Shown: positions 46,201 to 58,159, counted from the stretch's first letter. The stretch is DNA of 64,000 bases from Hyperoplus lanceolatus (GCA_026929865.2 CM049403.1:30859001-30923000), one strand, 5' to 3'. Notes: generated by a model from the letters alone, not told the origin. Numbers and translations: made by a program.

Positions 46201-49200
46201 AGCTCAAAACACTTTTTTTGCCTTTCAAAGTAACATTTCCATGATCAAGGTTTTTTGATCATTGTGCCTGAACAATTATAAACACGTTTGGAAACATTTG
46301 ACACATGTTTTAGTGCTTTAGTATGCTACACTTTGAGTCTATACAGTTAGCACGATGTCAGCCCTAAACTGCTGCATCATGCTAATTATTCAAAATTCTG
46401 GGGTTGGGGTGATTTGTGCCAAAGGGCCTGGGTGAGTTATAAGTAAGTAAGTAAGTAAAATGTATTTATAAAAGCACATTTTTAACAGTTCGCACTGTCC
46501 AAAGTGCTGTACATAGCGCATTCAGTAGGTAAACAATGAAGTTAAAATAACAATAACAAAAATAATAGACATAAAGCCCAGACATCCACATATAAACAAA
46601 GATAGTAGTGCAGAGGTAAGATAGTTAATGGAGGAAAAGCCAGGTGTACAGATGGGTTTTGAGCCTTGAAATAAAGGCAGAAATGGAGGGGGAATCACGT
46701 GTCAGGTGGCAATTGGTTCCACCAGCACGGAGCAGTGCAAAGTAAATTTCTGAGAGTTGTGCCAGTGGCATGGCTGTATACGCTGGTCACCAAAAAGAAA
46801 GTGATTTTCTACAGTAGCTCAGAAGAGACTGACATCTCCATTCCGCTTAACGACACCACTGATGAGAGTACAGATGCCCATAAAGATGATGATGGTGACT
46901 TTGTCATTGTGAGCTTTGCAGGTAAAACCACCTCGATCTGCTAAGCCTTGTTTAAGAAAATGGACCTTCAATCTTTGTAAAATATTTGCTTCATTTACTT
47001 TAAATCAGGGGTTCTCAAACTTTTGATAGCTGAGGGCCAATTTAGGAACCCAACATTGGACCGAGGTCCGACGAAGGAATACAATTGAAAAAACTTAAAT
47101 AATTTCAATGGCCAGCGTCTTTGCGTCTTTACCGTTTACATGTATTGGTCTGCATCCAATAATGTGTAATTAACACATTTTAATTAATAAATGAAGGGCT
47201 AGGTTTCATTTCAACATTGGAGGGGTCACATTGAAAGCGGGGGTCTGGGGGCATTCTGTATTGCATTCAAATATTTATTCTACTTTATTGTTCAAAACTT
47301 TCTGCACATTGAAAAATCACCTTTTGGAGTGTTTTTTTGTAGGACTCACTACTCATGATGCAGCAGCAGTGTTAACTATTATGACACTATACATTGGAAA
47401 TAAACAGGGTGGGCTATCAGCAGTCAACTAAGCAGATAGTTCCATGGCTATTAGCAGCTAGCTAACGTTAAGGTGAGAAAGTGCATCGTATTGGGCTTAA
47501 CAAGCTCACTATCTAACAACTTACATTGGGACCACTACACTGCCTGCTGCATTGCGGGAGGCTGACCAGCCATCTGCAACGAGAGGCAGAGGCCAGCCGA
47601 ACTTCGCAAGTTTAAGATGGTACGGTCCACTGTAGGGGTGTTATTATTAATAATTGGGAAATGAATATAAACAATTAGGAGGGATATTTAAGTGTTTCGA
47701 CCTCTGTACTGTTTTTACTGTTACGGGGGACGCATCCCCTCCGTGCGTTTCAATTACATTTTTATTTTTTATTTTGATAATTCATAATTCAATGCGGGCC
47801 GCCAGATATGTTTCGGCAGGCCGCCATTGGCCCGCGGGCCGCACTTTGAGAACCGCTGCTTTAAATAAACCTTAAATAAGTAATTGTCTAATGGATTTGT
47901 CTTGCATTTCAGTTTATGAGATATATATCAATCGCACAATTTACCCTATGGTATTCTTTTCAAAGGCACAACTTACACCACACTGGGGGCAAGTTGTGCC
48001 ACAAGTCAACTTTTTTTTCCAAAAGCTTTATTTCTTAAACAGTTTATTTCAGGTCCAAAGTTATTGTTCCCAGGGATGCACCACACCCTGAAATATACAT
48101 ACATATTTCAGTTGGATACATTACTGTCAACGCCTCACTCTAAAGTCACTTTGACTAAAAAGTGGCACAGCTCCCCTCACTCTCCTCTATGTGTCATGTA
48201 TATCTAGGCTGGATTTGACACAGTCAACTCCACTCACCACGTCATCCTCCCTGGATCATTTGTCTTTGATACACCGACTAACACCACAAGTTTCCACCTG
48301 AGCAGCAATGTTAATGAAACTGGTCGCTGGGCTTTCAAGACAGGAAAAGGCTGCTCTTTCAATGGTAAGACCAGCATTGGACGTGTTAAGTAATGCTATG
48401 TAACTTCATTTAAACGGAGACAATGTACAAAATAAACATTAACCTTGTTTATGTCAAGGAGAGATACCGGGTTTAAGCAAACTGCTATTTTCCACCTGTA
48501 GTCGGTGGGCAGGTCAGGAGAATAAATACTACAAAACTAAAAAACAAGATATATCATAAAAAGATGGCAAAACTTAAAAATTCAAATTGTTTCAATGAAC
48601 ATTGAAGTGAATGCCTTTTATCTCTGACCTGTCATACAATTACATTTTGTCATCACTGACAACTGCTTTCCTGTTATCATGTTGTTTTTCTGCAAATCTT
48701 CGCCATCCTTTCTGTCTGTTCCAACTTAACATTAATTCCTGTAATGTCATATTTTCTCTGCACATTACATTTCTACCCATTTACGATTTTATTTCAATAT
48801 TTATTAATCACAGCTTATTCTCGTTTAATCTCCATGCATATTTTGTGTTTAATTTTCCATTTTTGCCCCATTCAGAATCACCGAACCTTTTCAGGTAAGG
48901 TACAATATTATTTTCTTGGGGGGCTTATTCTGCCCCTCAATCATGATGTCACAGGGTTTTTAATTGCTATAGACTCCAATTCTACCGTATATCTAATAAT
49001 TGTATTTATTTATTATGACTGAATTGCAAAACAGTGATGTCAATGTCAGTTTTTCATGATTATGTTGAAAGTTCCCATGCCAGATTTCAAAACAATTGTG
49101 TGTAAATGAAGTCAGACAAAATGTTCAATGTTTAACATATTTTCTAGATGCCCAGATGACTGTCCCCGCCTAGAGGAATACTCTCAGCTCTGTAGCATCA

Positions 49201-52200
49201 TCAACAACAGCAGCGGCCCATTCGCAGCCTGTCACCAGCAGTCTGACCCCCAGCCATTTTTCAACTCCTGTGTCTACGATCTCTGCCGCCTCACTTCAGC
49301 CAATGGCACGCTGTGTTCTGCTGTCTCAGCCTATGAAAGAACCTGCTCTGTTTCAGAGTTGAGCATCCCAGAGTGGCGCTTGGCTTCTCAATGTGGTATG
49401 TTTGCATTGATCTAATGGTAGGGGAGAACAGGGTTATATGTCAAACGGGTTGGTTGTCACATTCGTTATATCTAGGCACCAGAAGGCGCTGTCTTGAAAT
49501 TTTGGTTTGGAAATGTCCAGAATTGGGATCAGAGGTCACCTACATAGTCCTCTTTGGAGTAAGACAGCTACATTTGAGCTGAGAGGACGTTTTGCGTTTT
49601 TCATGTCAAATTGAAAATATTTAACTCCTCAGTATTTTTCTTCTAGGCTTTTACACAATGGGTTTATAACAAAACACTTGTTACCCTTAAACACTGTGAA
49701 GGGAAAGCTATAGTTTAGATTGTTGTTAGCTAGCTAACTAGTCGTTGGATGTTATCCAAAGGCTGCAGCCAGGAAAGGAACCCAAAAACTAACGACAATG
49801 TCAAGCAGTATACTCACTGACACGAAAAAAAGGGCAACACAATCAAAACGACCCAGTGCATCCCAATCTAGACCAGCTAACAAGGCTACTGCACCCCAGT
49901 GCACTCCACCCCAGCTGGGGAAGAAGAAACAGAAGAGAAAGAGACAGGAGGATGAATCTTCATCAGATGAAGAGGATAGTTTTTGTTTGGTTTGTATGGA
50001 AACGTTCTACAAAAGCCATTCTCGGGAGGTATGGGAGATGTGTTGGATGTGCAACAAGTAGGCACACAAGCTCTGCTTAGTTGGAGTGAGCAGACCCGAA
50101 ATTTGCCATTGCTGTAACTCAGATAGTGAATGTGTGTAGCCTAGGTGAGTAGGCTATTATTGTTAGACCTATTTATTTTGTTCTTTATGTTGTTACATGG
50201 GTGGTCTTAATATGGGTTTCCTGTTCGTCTCCCTTGCTCATTTTGTGTTAAGATACATTAAAGCTGGGGTATATGATTTCTGATTGGTCAAAGTTATCAT
50301 GAGTTCACACTTTGACCAATCAGAGCGAAGCTCCGATTCTCTGTTCTTATTGGCTGCTGGGACTGTCCATTCACTTTGGCACGACTTTGTTGGGTGTAGA
50401 GCGTGTCAGGGTGGGACCATAGGGGAGAGACCAAAGAGAACAAGTGGAGCGGTTGAGGTATTTTGATTCAAATCTCTATCCCAACTGCCATTTTCTCCCC
50501 AAATCCTCCACCCCAGCTTTAAGTGATGTATGCCCATTTGTCAGTTTGACAATGCAATGCAACTTACAAATTTAGTTCTGCCTTCTTTTTAAGATTTTTC
50601 CCATTAAGATAACATTGTGACAAACAACCCCATAGTGTGTGACAACCGACCCCTTGATGGGGTCTTTGACGGTCAATTACTTTTTCATTACAATAAGTTG
50701 GAAAGTGAGGGATACACATTTCAAGCCAACACCTTAAGCTTCAATTTTTGTAGGAATTACTATTGAAAGATGATTTGGTGATGAGCAATTCTCACTAGAG
50801 CAAAAAGTGTGCCAACTAACCCTGTTCTCCCCTACATACAAATGAATATGAAAATAGATCTTGAGGTAATTAAGGATTCCAATTGTCCATTTTATGGTAG
50901 AAAAATATCTTCTGTTAATTTTCCTTTATCTCTGTTATGGATATTAATGTTGTGTGTATGTATATATATAATATATATTATATTGCCATAAATTGTGAAT
51001 CTTCATACAAGTAACCTGTCTGTTAAGATGTTCTGACCTTAGTCTTGTGTAAGATAAAGTAAGGTTGTTTAACTGAGATAGTAGGTACTGAAGACTAAGA
51101 TTGCGTCTAAGTATGTTTGTTATGGCTCACTATGTTAACTCTGATAAACTCTATTACGTGTGCAAATGCTTGTGTGTTCATGTAACAGATACAGTTTACT
51201 TTATCTTCTGAAGAATGACTGCCATTCTTCAGTCAATTCTACAGTCCCCTTGATGATTGTGTCTTGACTCTTGCTGGCAAGTGATAAAAGATCTTAATGA
51301 TTGTACTTGAACATTGTGTCAACTGGTATTTCATTACCAACTCTCATCTGAACTAGAGAAGCTGATTTGTAGTTCCACGACATTTGTCTTACCCTTTCTC
51401 CACTATTCCCATAACTGAGTCAGAACCCTGTAAGGAGCTGTACTGCACAGAGTTTGAGCGTTGCGGTGAGAAGGACGGTGTTTACGACTGCTTATGTGAT
51501 GAGAACCATCAACGGCCAGACAATGAGACCTTCGGTGAGTGCAGCTTCTCCTAAAACCCTGCTTTTGTTTTTCAGATTACTTGCAGGTGCGTTCCGGGAA
51601 AAATATAATTTCTAATCCATAGCAATGTCAGCCAATGTACATGGGTATTGTAGTAATGTGATTGACCAGACATGATTCCTCAGAAATTATGTTTAAATAA
51701 CTTAAACTGATTTTAAGTAACCTAGGGACCACAATGGAAAATAAGCCTTCGGGCTTTTTTGTGTTTTTATCCTTGGCTTTTTATGTATTTTAATGTAACA
51801 GAGTGCTGTTCTTGTTTTTATATACAGTATGAAATGGTCGAATAAAGTAAATCAATCAATCAACCTTTCACTTCACAACTCTATTGTCTTTGGGTTTGTC
51901 ACTACAAGCAACATCTTCCAGACATCGACAAGTGCACCTTTAACCAGGAGATAAGCTTTGTAAAAACTAAATAAAGTTTTACTTCTATTTCACTTTCATA
52001 GAGTCGACCCTGACTTGTGCCGGAAGTTCAGCCAATATATCTGTGTCACGCTGCCAGCTGTTTGAAGAAGGCTTTCACTCTAGCGCCCTCCACCTCAAAA
52101 ATGAGTCCTACAAGGGACAACTCCAGGACGGATGACTGATTTTCCACTTTAACAATGATGACCAACTGTGTGGGACAGTTCTCAGGGTACATTTCATTAT

Positions 52201-53891
52201 GTTTATCAACTCTGACTGAATGGGATTTCAAATTTTGATGTTCTTTATAAAAAATAAAACAACAATAATCATCTTATTTCATTCTGCATTTTCATTTCAA
52301 GAGCAACGGAACCCATTTCATCTATGAGAACTCCATCCATGGTAACGTGGATCCCAATGAAGCTCCAATCAGCCGCCAAAGGCACATACATCTGCCTTTC
52401 CAATGTGCATACCCTCTGAACCAGTCCCTGGATTTCTCTGTGGGCATAAACCCTGTAGAGAGGTGAAAATACTGTCCTCTCTATTTTATTTGATCTATTT
52501 CTCAAATTAGAGGTTACTAACTAAGTCATCAACATATGCTTTTTTATGTATAGTGCCCTCTGTCAACAGTGATATATCATGGTGTATGCAATGTATGTAA
52601 TGGTAGTCGGTTTTCAATATTTAAATCCCTTACAAGGAACTTTAAGATTAAATAAGTTAGTCTAATTTTTCTACAGATGTTTATAAATGACCTAACTTAA
52701 CCATCATCTGAAAGTTCATCGTAGACAATTGAAGTATTCCAATAACAGTATATTTACCAGTGCTAGATCTGCACATCAGTTTGTGCATACTTTTTCTATG
52801 GCATTGGGGCTCCATATTAACAGGGACAATAATATCATAATAATATTAATCACTAACAGACATACCCTTCAAACCAAACAAAACCACCCTGTTCTAACGG
52901 GGGAAATGTGAATGCATCAAATATTCTAGGCGCTTTGTATATATCATGTTGTATTACTGTAATTGCATCCACTATTTTTAACTGTAAAGTATTTATTAAT
53001 GAATAACTCTTAATCTTTAAAATGACCAGAAACCTGTCAGCTCATTATTCTTAATGTGTGGTCACAGTATTTGTGTTATGTTTTTTGTAGCTTTGTGACC
53101 AAAACACTTCCATCCGGCGATGCAAACTATCGTTTGAGGATGACACCCTACAAGGATTCTGGCTTCATCAAACCCCTTTTCAATGACAATAACACACTGA
53201 AGGAAAAGGAAATCTCCAAGCCAGTGTTTGTGGAGGTGCTGACTGAAGATCTTGATGCAAGTCAGATGTCCATCTTCCTGGACTCTTGTTGGGCCACACC
53301 GGTCAACATCGCCAACAACTCTGTTCGCTGGGATCTCATTATTAAAGGGTAACTGAGCTATTGAAGCTTCACCTCGTCTTCACATAATGTCTTGTTGATT
53401 ATCAAAGTTTGAAAAACGGGGCTCTCTACTTGCTCCACGTATCCTGTCTTACAAACTAACGCGGTAGTACAGTCTAATAACATTGTAACCTTGTCTTCCA
53501 GCTGTCCTAATACAGCGGATGGTTCCGTGGAGATTCTTAAGAATGGCGTCTCCCTTGCAGCCCGATTCTCCTTCAAGATGTTCACCTTCATCGACTCTCC
53601 GTCCATCTACCTGCACTGCAGGGTGCATCTGTGTCTTGGGAACTGCTCCGCTGTAAGTACTACTGTGTTTTTGTGTTTGTAGAGAGATATGATAGATTTA
53701 CAACAACAGATGCATTAGCAGAAGCTTCTAATGTTGTTTTCCTGCAGAGCTGCTCCGGCATGCGACGTCGGAGGGAACTTTATGGTTCCAAAAAGAGATT
53801 TCAGAGGCAAGCAATGTACCACGACACTACAGACATCTCAGTCGGACCACTTGTCTTGACGGGATTGGGCAAAGCTAGAGCACGAAGATAA
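40263..53891 (+). CDS. Secreted NIDO-C8-EGF-ZP protein (alpha-tectorin-like), with in-frame TGA
   Basis: Resembles extracellular-matrix/mucosal ZP proteins such as alpha-tectorin. Exons: 40263-40308, 40427-40453, 43790-43908, 44613-44891, 45833-45928, 48208-48364, 48876-48894, 49148-49395, 51424-51534, 52002-52186, 52302-52462, 53091-53348, 53502-53652, 53748-53891. All are GT-AG and in phase; total 667 codons. Domains: signal peptide (MAYLIMLPVLFLVMI), NIDO about 65-240 ('APFWIDLDTRDRGAVYSDQY', 'ETGRWAFKTG'), C8-like cysteines about 249-330, EGF-like 331-367 ('ERCGEKDGVYDCLC'), ZP about 370-620 ('CQLFEEGF', 'QLCGTVL', 'DSCWATP'), furin-type RRRR at 625-628, hydrophobic patch ISVGPLVL at 649-656. 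No membrane anchor. Exon 10 has TGA at 52133-52135 (codon 412), while everything downstream stays intact. The gene may be a recent null allele, a sequence error or a young pseudogene. Unlike alpha-tectorin, no VWD domain precedes C8. Confidence 0.9.
40490..40975. mobile_element. Probable TIR MITE in intron 2
   Basis: Flanks are 'tgcggttacatggcacaact' and, reversed, 'cactcgtttacatgcagact'; the interior is rich in 'atccgat'/'atcggat'. Exact ends not fixed. Confidence 0.5.
41040..41275. repeat. Intronic duplication, copy 1
   Basis: Matches 43250-43503 in order: 'aagtcttgtacatt', 'atgttaggagtctccga', 'ttttcacttctcattaa' against 'ttttcactgcttgttta', 'tacatggtgaaaataact' against 'tacatgatgaaaataact'. 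Confidence 0.85.
41475..42805. mobile_element. Palindrome made of PIF-Harbinger transposase fragments
   Basis: Arms of about 660 bp mirror each other around about 42145: outer 'caacaaccctgtggcattt', inner 'tgtaggctacatgtaacg'. Each arm holds a Harbinger-like transposase N-terminal segment, clearest on minus at 42671-42423 ('SDRAVQAKYRLPRAEIQWLI', 'FSPEMQLLAALRF'); the left arm has the same text with a TAG. No catalytic domain remains. Confidence 0.82.
42880..43244. mobile_element. Harbinger-like element end
   Basis: 'cgaatctgggaaacgcggcc' at 43224-43243 and internal copies 'gaatctgggaaacgc' (43061) and 'aaatctgggaaacgtggcc' (43140) are typical of the terminal and subterminal repeats of fish PIF/Harbinger elements. 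A matching opposite terminus was not found. Confidence 0.5.
43250..43503. repeat. Intronic duplication, copy 2
   Basis: Direct copy of 41040-41275; the Harbinger palindrome and element end lie between them. Confidence 0.85.
44056..44467. mobile_element. hAT-like MITE in intron 3
   Basis: Flanked by TGTATTTA (44048-44055) and TGTATTTT (44468-44475). Ends AGTCTCGCATAGCCAGACC and, reversed, TAGTCTGGCTGAACG. Same family as 34774-35872. Confidence 0.8.
46039..48187. mobile_element. pogo/Tc1-like element in intron 5
   Basis: TA at 46037-46038 and 48188-48189. Ends GGGGAGAGTGAGTGGAGTTG and, reversed, GAGGAGAGTGAGGGGAGCTG. A plus-strand remnant at about 46760-46920 ('VAWLYTLVTKKKVIFY', 'KDDDGDFVIVSFAGK') looks like a transposase C-terminus. 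A hAT element (47006-47858) and a dispersed repeat (about 46440-46700) lie inside. Confidence 0.75.
47006..47858. mobile_element. hAT element nested in intron 5
   Basis: Ends CAGGGGTTCTCAAACTTT and, reversed, CAGCGGTTCTCAAAGTGC, with perfect 8-bp duplication CTTTAAAT (46998-47005, 47859-47866). Non-coding. Confidence 0.9.
49421..50832. mobile_element. pogo/Tc1-like element in intron 8
   Basis: TA at 49419-49420 and 50833-50834. Ends GGGGAGAACAGGGTTATATG and, reversed, GGGGAGAACAGGGTTAGTTG. The plus-strand frame 49798-50061 ends in 'SSDEEDSFCLVCMETF' and 'WEMCWMCNK', a cysteine-rich tail like that of fish pogo/jerky-type transposases. A TTAA MITE is nested at 50262-50518. Confidence 0.78.
50262..50518. 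mobile_element. TTAA-type MITE nested in intron 8 element
   Basis: TTAA at 50258-50261 and 50519-50522; ends AGCTGGGGTATATGATTTC and, reversed, AGCTGGGGTGGAGGATTTG. Confidence 0.85.
52133..52135 (+). other. In-frame TGA in tectorin-like exon 10
   Basis: Context GAC GGA TGA CTG ATT TTC. Phases of exons 9, 10 and 11 leave no doubt about the frame. ZP proteins of this type commonly carry Gly-Arg followed by hydrophobic residues at this strand, so CGA to TGA is the simplest origin. Confidence 0.8.
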
Positions 53892-54218
53892 CTCGGCATG
53901 GTAAGGGAGCAGTACTTCAGGCCAGTTGACCTCCTTGGGGATCCTGCTAGTCAGTTTGCTGACTGCCACGACTCTGACCTGAAGAGATCCAAGATCAGCA
54001 CACACAAGTACACAGAGGGATAAATGCATTTAACACAACAACATATTAATCAGCCAGCAGTAGCTAAATCCCTTTGCATTGATTTGGGAATGGGCATTTA
54101 TTATTAAGAATGGTTATAATCTATATTGTGATTCAATTAAAAGGTCTAATGAGTTAATGATAACAGAATATTTCAAACTATATGATATAAATTCATCTTG
54201 ATTTGAATTCCACTCTTA

Positions 54219-54735
54219 GAGGCCTCCTCTACAGTTGTGGCAGTTGTCTTTATAACATTAGAGGGCAGCATATAATCAGATACACATTTGTCTCTGATTT
54301 CATGAACATTTTGTGTGCTGCTCAACTTTCTCAATTCAGTACCGTTTTTATCGGTTGTATCCCAGGATTTCTGATGTGATACTATATTATCCTTAAATCA
54401 ATATTTTCTATTTGATGAATATGAAAATGATAAATGAACTATAGAAAATATATACTCTGATTCTTTGGGTGATTCTTGTCAATGAAACTTATAAAAAGTT
54501 ACTGTGTATAATGCAGTTTAAAATTTGAAATAAAGTGTGGAATGTGGATCATATTTGTTGCCAAGGATCTTTTGTACACAATCCCAGTCCTTTCCAATCA
54601 ATTATGTGTAATGGTATTAACCATTTTCTTTTGTACAAAGTCGATTGTTCTGTGGAATAATTATCAAATCATCAATACAGGCACAGTTTAATGAAAATGA
54701 TCGTTACAAAGAACACTTAAATCAAATACAATATG
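54219..54735 (+). repeat. 3' UTR/flank duplication, original copy
   Basis: Words 'gaggcctcctctacagttgt', 'attagagggcagcat', 'gtggaatgtgg' and 'tacaaagaac' recur in the same order at 55296-57690. Confidence 0.85.
54529..54534 (+). terminator. Poly(A) signal of the tectorin-like gene
   Basis: AATAAA 638 bases after the stop; no earlier AATAAA was seen after the stop. The surrounding 3' UTR is duplicated further right. Confidence 0.6.
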
Positions 54736-55295
54736 TTAATAAGTTATATCTCTGCACCTCATCCCAAAAATTTTAAAATACTTTTTTTTATTCCTTCATT
54801 AAGAAAATACAATTACATTGACTGCTACTTACTGCAGAGTTAAAATATGTGTTGGGAATTCACACCTTTAAGTTTTCCTTGAATTTGTATTAAATGCAAT
54901 AAGAGGTCATATAGTGTGTAAAGCCTAACAACCGGCTCTACATTAGCCTGTTTGGTGCGGTGTGGGCGAACTCTTGTTGTACGCGTGATGTGGTGCCAAT
55001 AATAAATGTCTGATAACTCTTTCTTGTTTGAGTGCTGTGACCCATTTATTTCATCAATTGGTCGAGAGCAAACAAATGAGGCGACACGCTGCCACGGTAC
55101 AAACGGTTTGCTTTTCCCCAAAACACACACACGTGCCCGGTGATTAGCTATATGCCTTTAGTTGAGCCCAAAGCTCCACCCAGTGGTCACACACACAACT
55201 ACATATCACAAAATAAAACAAACAAAAGAGTGGCATAATGGCTCCAACATAGTGTTTATCCTCTATTTCCAGCTATCAAGAAAGTAATAAAAGGT

Positions 55296-57690
55296 AGAGG
55301 CCTCCTCTACAGTTGTGGCAGTTTTTCATTATAACATTAGAGGGCAGCATTTAATCAAATACACATCTGGCTATGATGTCATCAGGGGTTGACACTAAGG
55401 TTTCAAAAGCATAGGGCAAGTACAGGTAATGTTGTACTTGCCCGAATGTCGTGTTCACTTGCCCAAAAAAAAAATAAAAAATTTAAACAGTGATATATGC
55501 TTATTAAAATATACATTTTAGCGAACCTTATCTCTTAATGCAAACACTGCTTACTTGTCTCATCCTGACCACATACAACCAACAACAATTCATATAAGCC
55601 TAGATATCATGACATCACACATATAGCCAAGCGCTTGGTCCTGCTGCAGCATCGTGAAAGAGCCTCTTTTTGCCATGCAACTGGCCTGGTTTTGGGGGTC
55701 TCAGAAAACTCAGTCTAGCTCAGAGTCAAGCTGAATGTTAGCTTCCACACACATGTGTTCAGAAAAAAAAATACTTATTTTACTTATGTAAAACGGTCAC
55801 ATTGTGCCAAAAAGTGATCGTCTGCCATAAAATGATTAAAGTCCACCATGTTAAAGCTATTGCCCGGTTATACTATAAGTAAGGAGGGGCATCATTAATT
55901 TCTTTTCATATTGATACCATTATAAAGACTCCACAAACCAAATCTTTATTGATACTTTTGTATTATTTTGTTAAAAGAGAACTGGTATTATTGCTATACT
56001 TGCTTATAAGATGAGCAGAGCTAAGGATAGGACTTTAAACAGGTCATAATTCCATATTTAGGCCTACTCATTATTTTATATTGCTGGGAAAACAAGTTTT
56101 TCACCCAAACTGTATTATTCAAGCTTCTCGCGAAAAAGTAAAACATTTTTTTTCTTGATATTACATTTGAACACATCATGATGCCATTTTATTGACCTTT
56201 GCCTAATAATCATTTTACTGAGCCGACCTGAACACATCACATTTGAACTTTTGCGATTTTTTTTTAAGCTAACTAGTTATTATCCTGCAGATTTTAATAT
56301 GGATTTAGGGACTTGCTAAACAGTCTCTCGTTTGTTGATCACCGCTGTTTTGAATGAATGAAGAGACGGTGCCGAGCCCGTCTGCAGCGGCTCAGCGGAC
56401 GGGTTTTTTTTTTTTTTTTTTTGGAGACGGAGAAGCAGGTTGAAGGAGTTTCTTCAACCTTGTCGAAGGTACAACACTATAGTTGAAGATGACCCGACTC
56501 TACTCGATATTTAAAATGACTTCATGTGCCCGACTGGACTCCATAGCGGTATCGACAAGCTCAAACGTTGTTGATTTCTGGGTTTTGAATATAGCGGAAC
56601 CAGGTCCGTATAGCCTAATAGAGCCGGTTTTCGGAACGTAGACAGCGAAACTGCGCGCACACAGGCTGTTTTGTGTGTGTGAGAGATAGAGAGCGAGAGA
56701 AAGAGAGCGTGATGCTGCTGGCTGCCGCGCGCAGCTGCTCAATTGCAAATATAGCATATCTGTTTTGTGTGGGTTAGCGGGAATTTTCTTTTTTTGCGGA
56801 CTCTAAAACACATGAATAAATAGCCTAGACTACTGACAACCCCTCTAATATTCACTTGCCCGTCCGGGAAACCAAAAAGCAATCTCAACTTGCCCGAACA
56901 TAATTTTTACTTGCCCCGGGCAAGCGGGCAACCGTTAGTGTCAATGGCAAAATCTACCAATGCTTAAAAAAAACTATGCTTTGGCCTGTAGTGTCTCACC
57001 TTAAATCAATCATTTGTATTGATTAATTATGAACATGAAAATTATAAATTAAGTATATTTGATACATCCTGTGATTCTTTGAGTGATTCTTATCAATGCA
57101 ACCTTCTCATATAAAAAGTTACCGTTTACAAAAATGTTTAAAAGTGTGAATAAAGTATGGAATGTGGAATGTTGATCATATTTGTGTAGAAAATGTTTAA
57201 CACATTTCTATTGTACAATGTAGAGGGTTCTATGGAAGAATCTGCAACTTGTCAATAAAGGCAGTGTAGTGACGTTTCTCAGATTTTCCTGGTTCCAATA
57301 AACATCATTGGTGACTGCAGACTAGAATCTAACAATGTTTGAGTCCAACAAATATAAATGTCCAGAGGTTTGTTGAGTTTGCAAAAAGGTCTTGTGGTTT
57401 ATTTTGTACAAAAAGTAAAGAAAACTGACTTATAATACTTAAAACAAACAAAGAAGCAGAATGTGGGCTTAGCCATTGTAGAAAAAACATTTTGCTGTGT
57501 AATCAGCCACTCCTGGCATTCTGTTCATCTCCTATGATATGCACACTGGCACTTAAGACCTGTAGAGGTCGCCATAATCAAGCATAGCACACACAAATAA
57601 TATTAAACAGAATATGGCTCCTACAGGCACAGTATAATGTAAATTACTTTTACAAAGAACGCTTAAATCAAGTGCAAGATTCAATTTGAT
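55296..57690 (+). pseudogene. Second copy of the tectorin-like gene 3' region
   Basis: Pieces at 55296-55382, 56990-57260 and 57620-57690 match 54219-54300, 54390-54660 and 54680-54740 in order. A transposon (55383-56947) and a second insertion (about 57280-57620) interrupt it. No ZP or other coding exon is found beside it, so only the 3' part was duplicated or kept. Confidence 0.75.
55383..56947. mobile_element. TIR DNA element (probable hAT)
   Basis: Left CAGGGGTTGACACTAAGGTT, right reversed GCCATTGACACTAACGGTTG. Subterminal 'acttgcccg' words occur at both ends. No clear coding region; a poly-T run lies at 56406-56422. Confidence 0.7.
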
Positions 57691-58159
57691 TTAAAAAAAA
57701 ATTATTGTCTCTCACATAGTGACAGAAAATTGCCTTCAGTTTGAGGCCCACAAAATAAATACAACACTGCTTTCCCTGAAACCTCATAATGAATTATCTC
57801 CATATATAGTCTACTGGAGAACAGTACACTATATTTGGTTTATTAATGTACACAATTACATACAAGTCACACACATAACAATGATCATCATAAGACATGC
57901 CTAAGATTAGCGTCTAAGCCATTGTTTCAAAGCCTGTTTAAAACTGCCTATGTTTCTTAAGGCCCTGTTACCGGGCAGAACGAGAAACTCCAGGATCAAA
58001 TCTCTGACCTTCACTCACAGAACGCCAAAGTGTCATGTACCAGGTAACCTGTTCCAAAGTGTAGTTCTAGCATAAAGAAAACTCTGGGGGGTACAAAATC
58101 TGTTGGAGCTACCCCTAGTCTAGTGGAATGCCTGTGAACTTCACTTAAAATAATATTAC
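57691..58159. other. No gene seen
   Basis: Sequence without recognisable domain. A 61-codon frame at 57719-57904 has no support. Confidence 0.35.

Noticed and set aside
52133-52135. TGA as selenocysteine
   Set aside because: No selenoprotein family fits, the position aligns with an ordinary residue in ZP domains, and no SECIS-like motif was noticed in the 3' UTR.
54840-55290. Possible solo LTR with AATAAA near 55000
   Set aside because: No TG...CA boundaries with target duplication and no second copy in the window.
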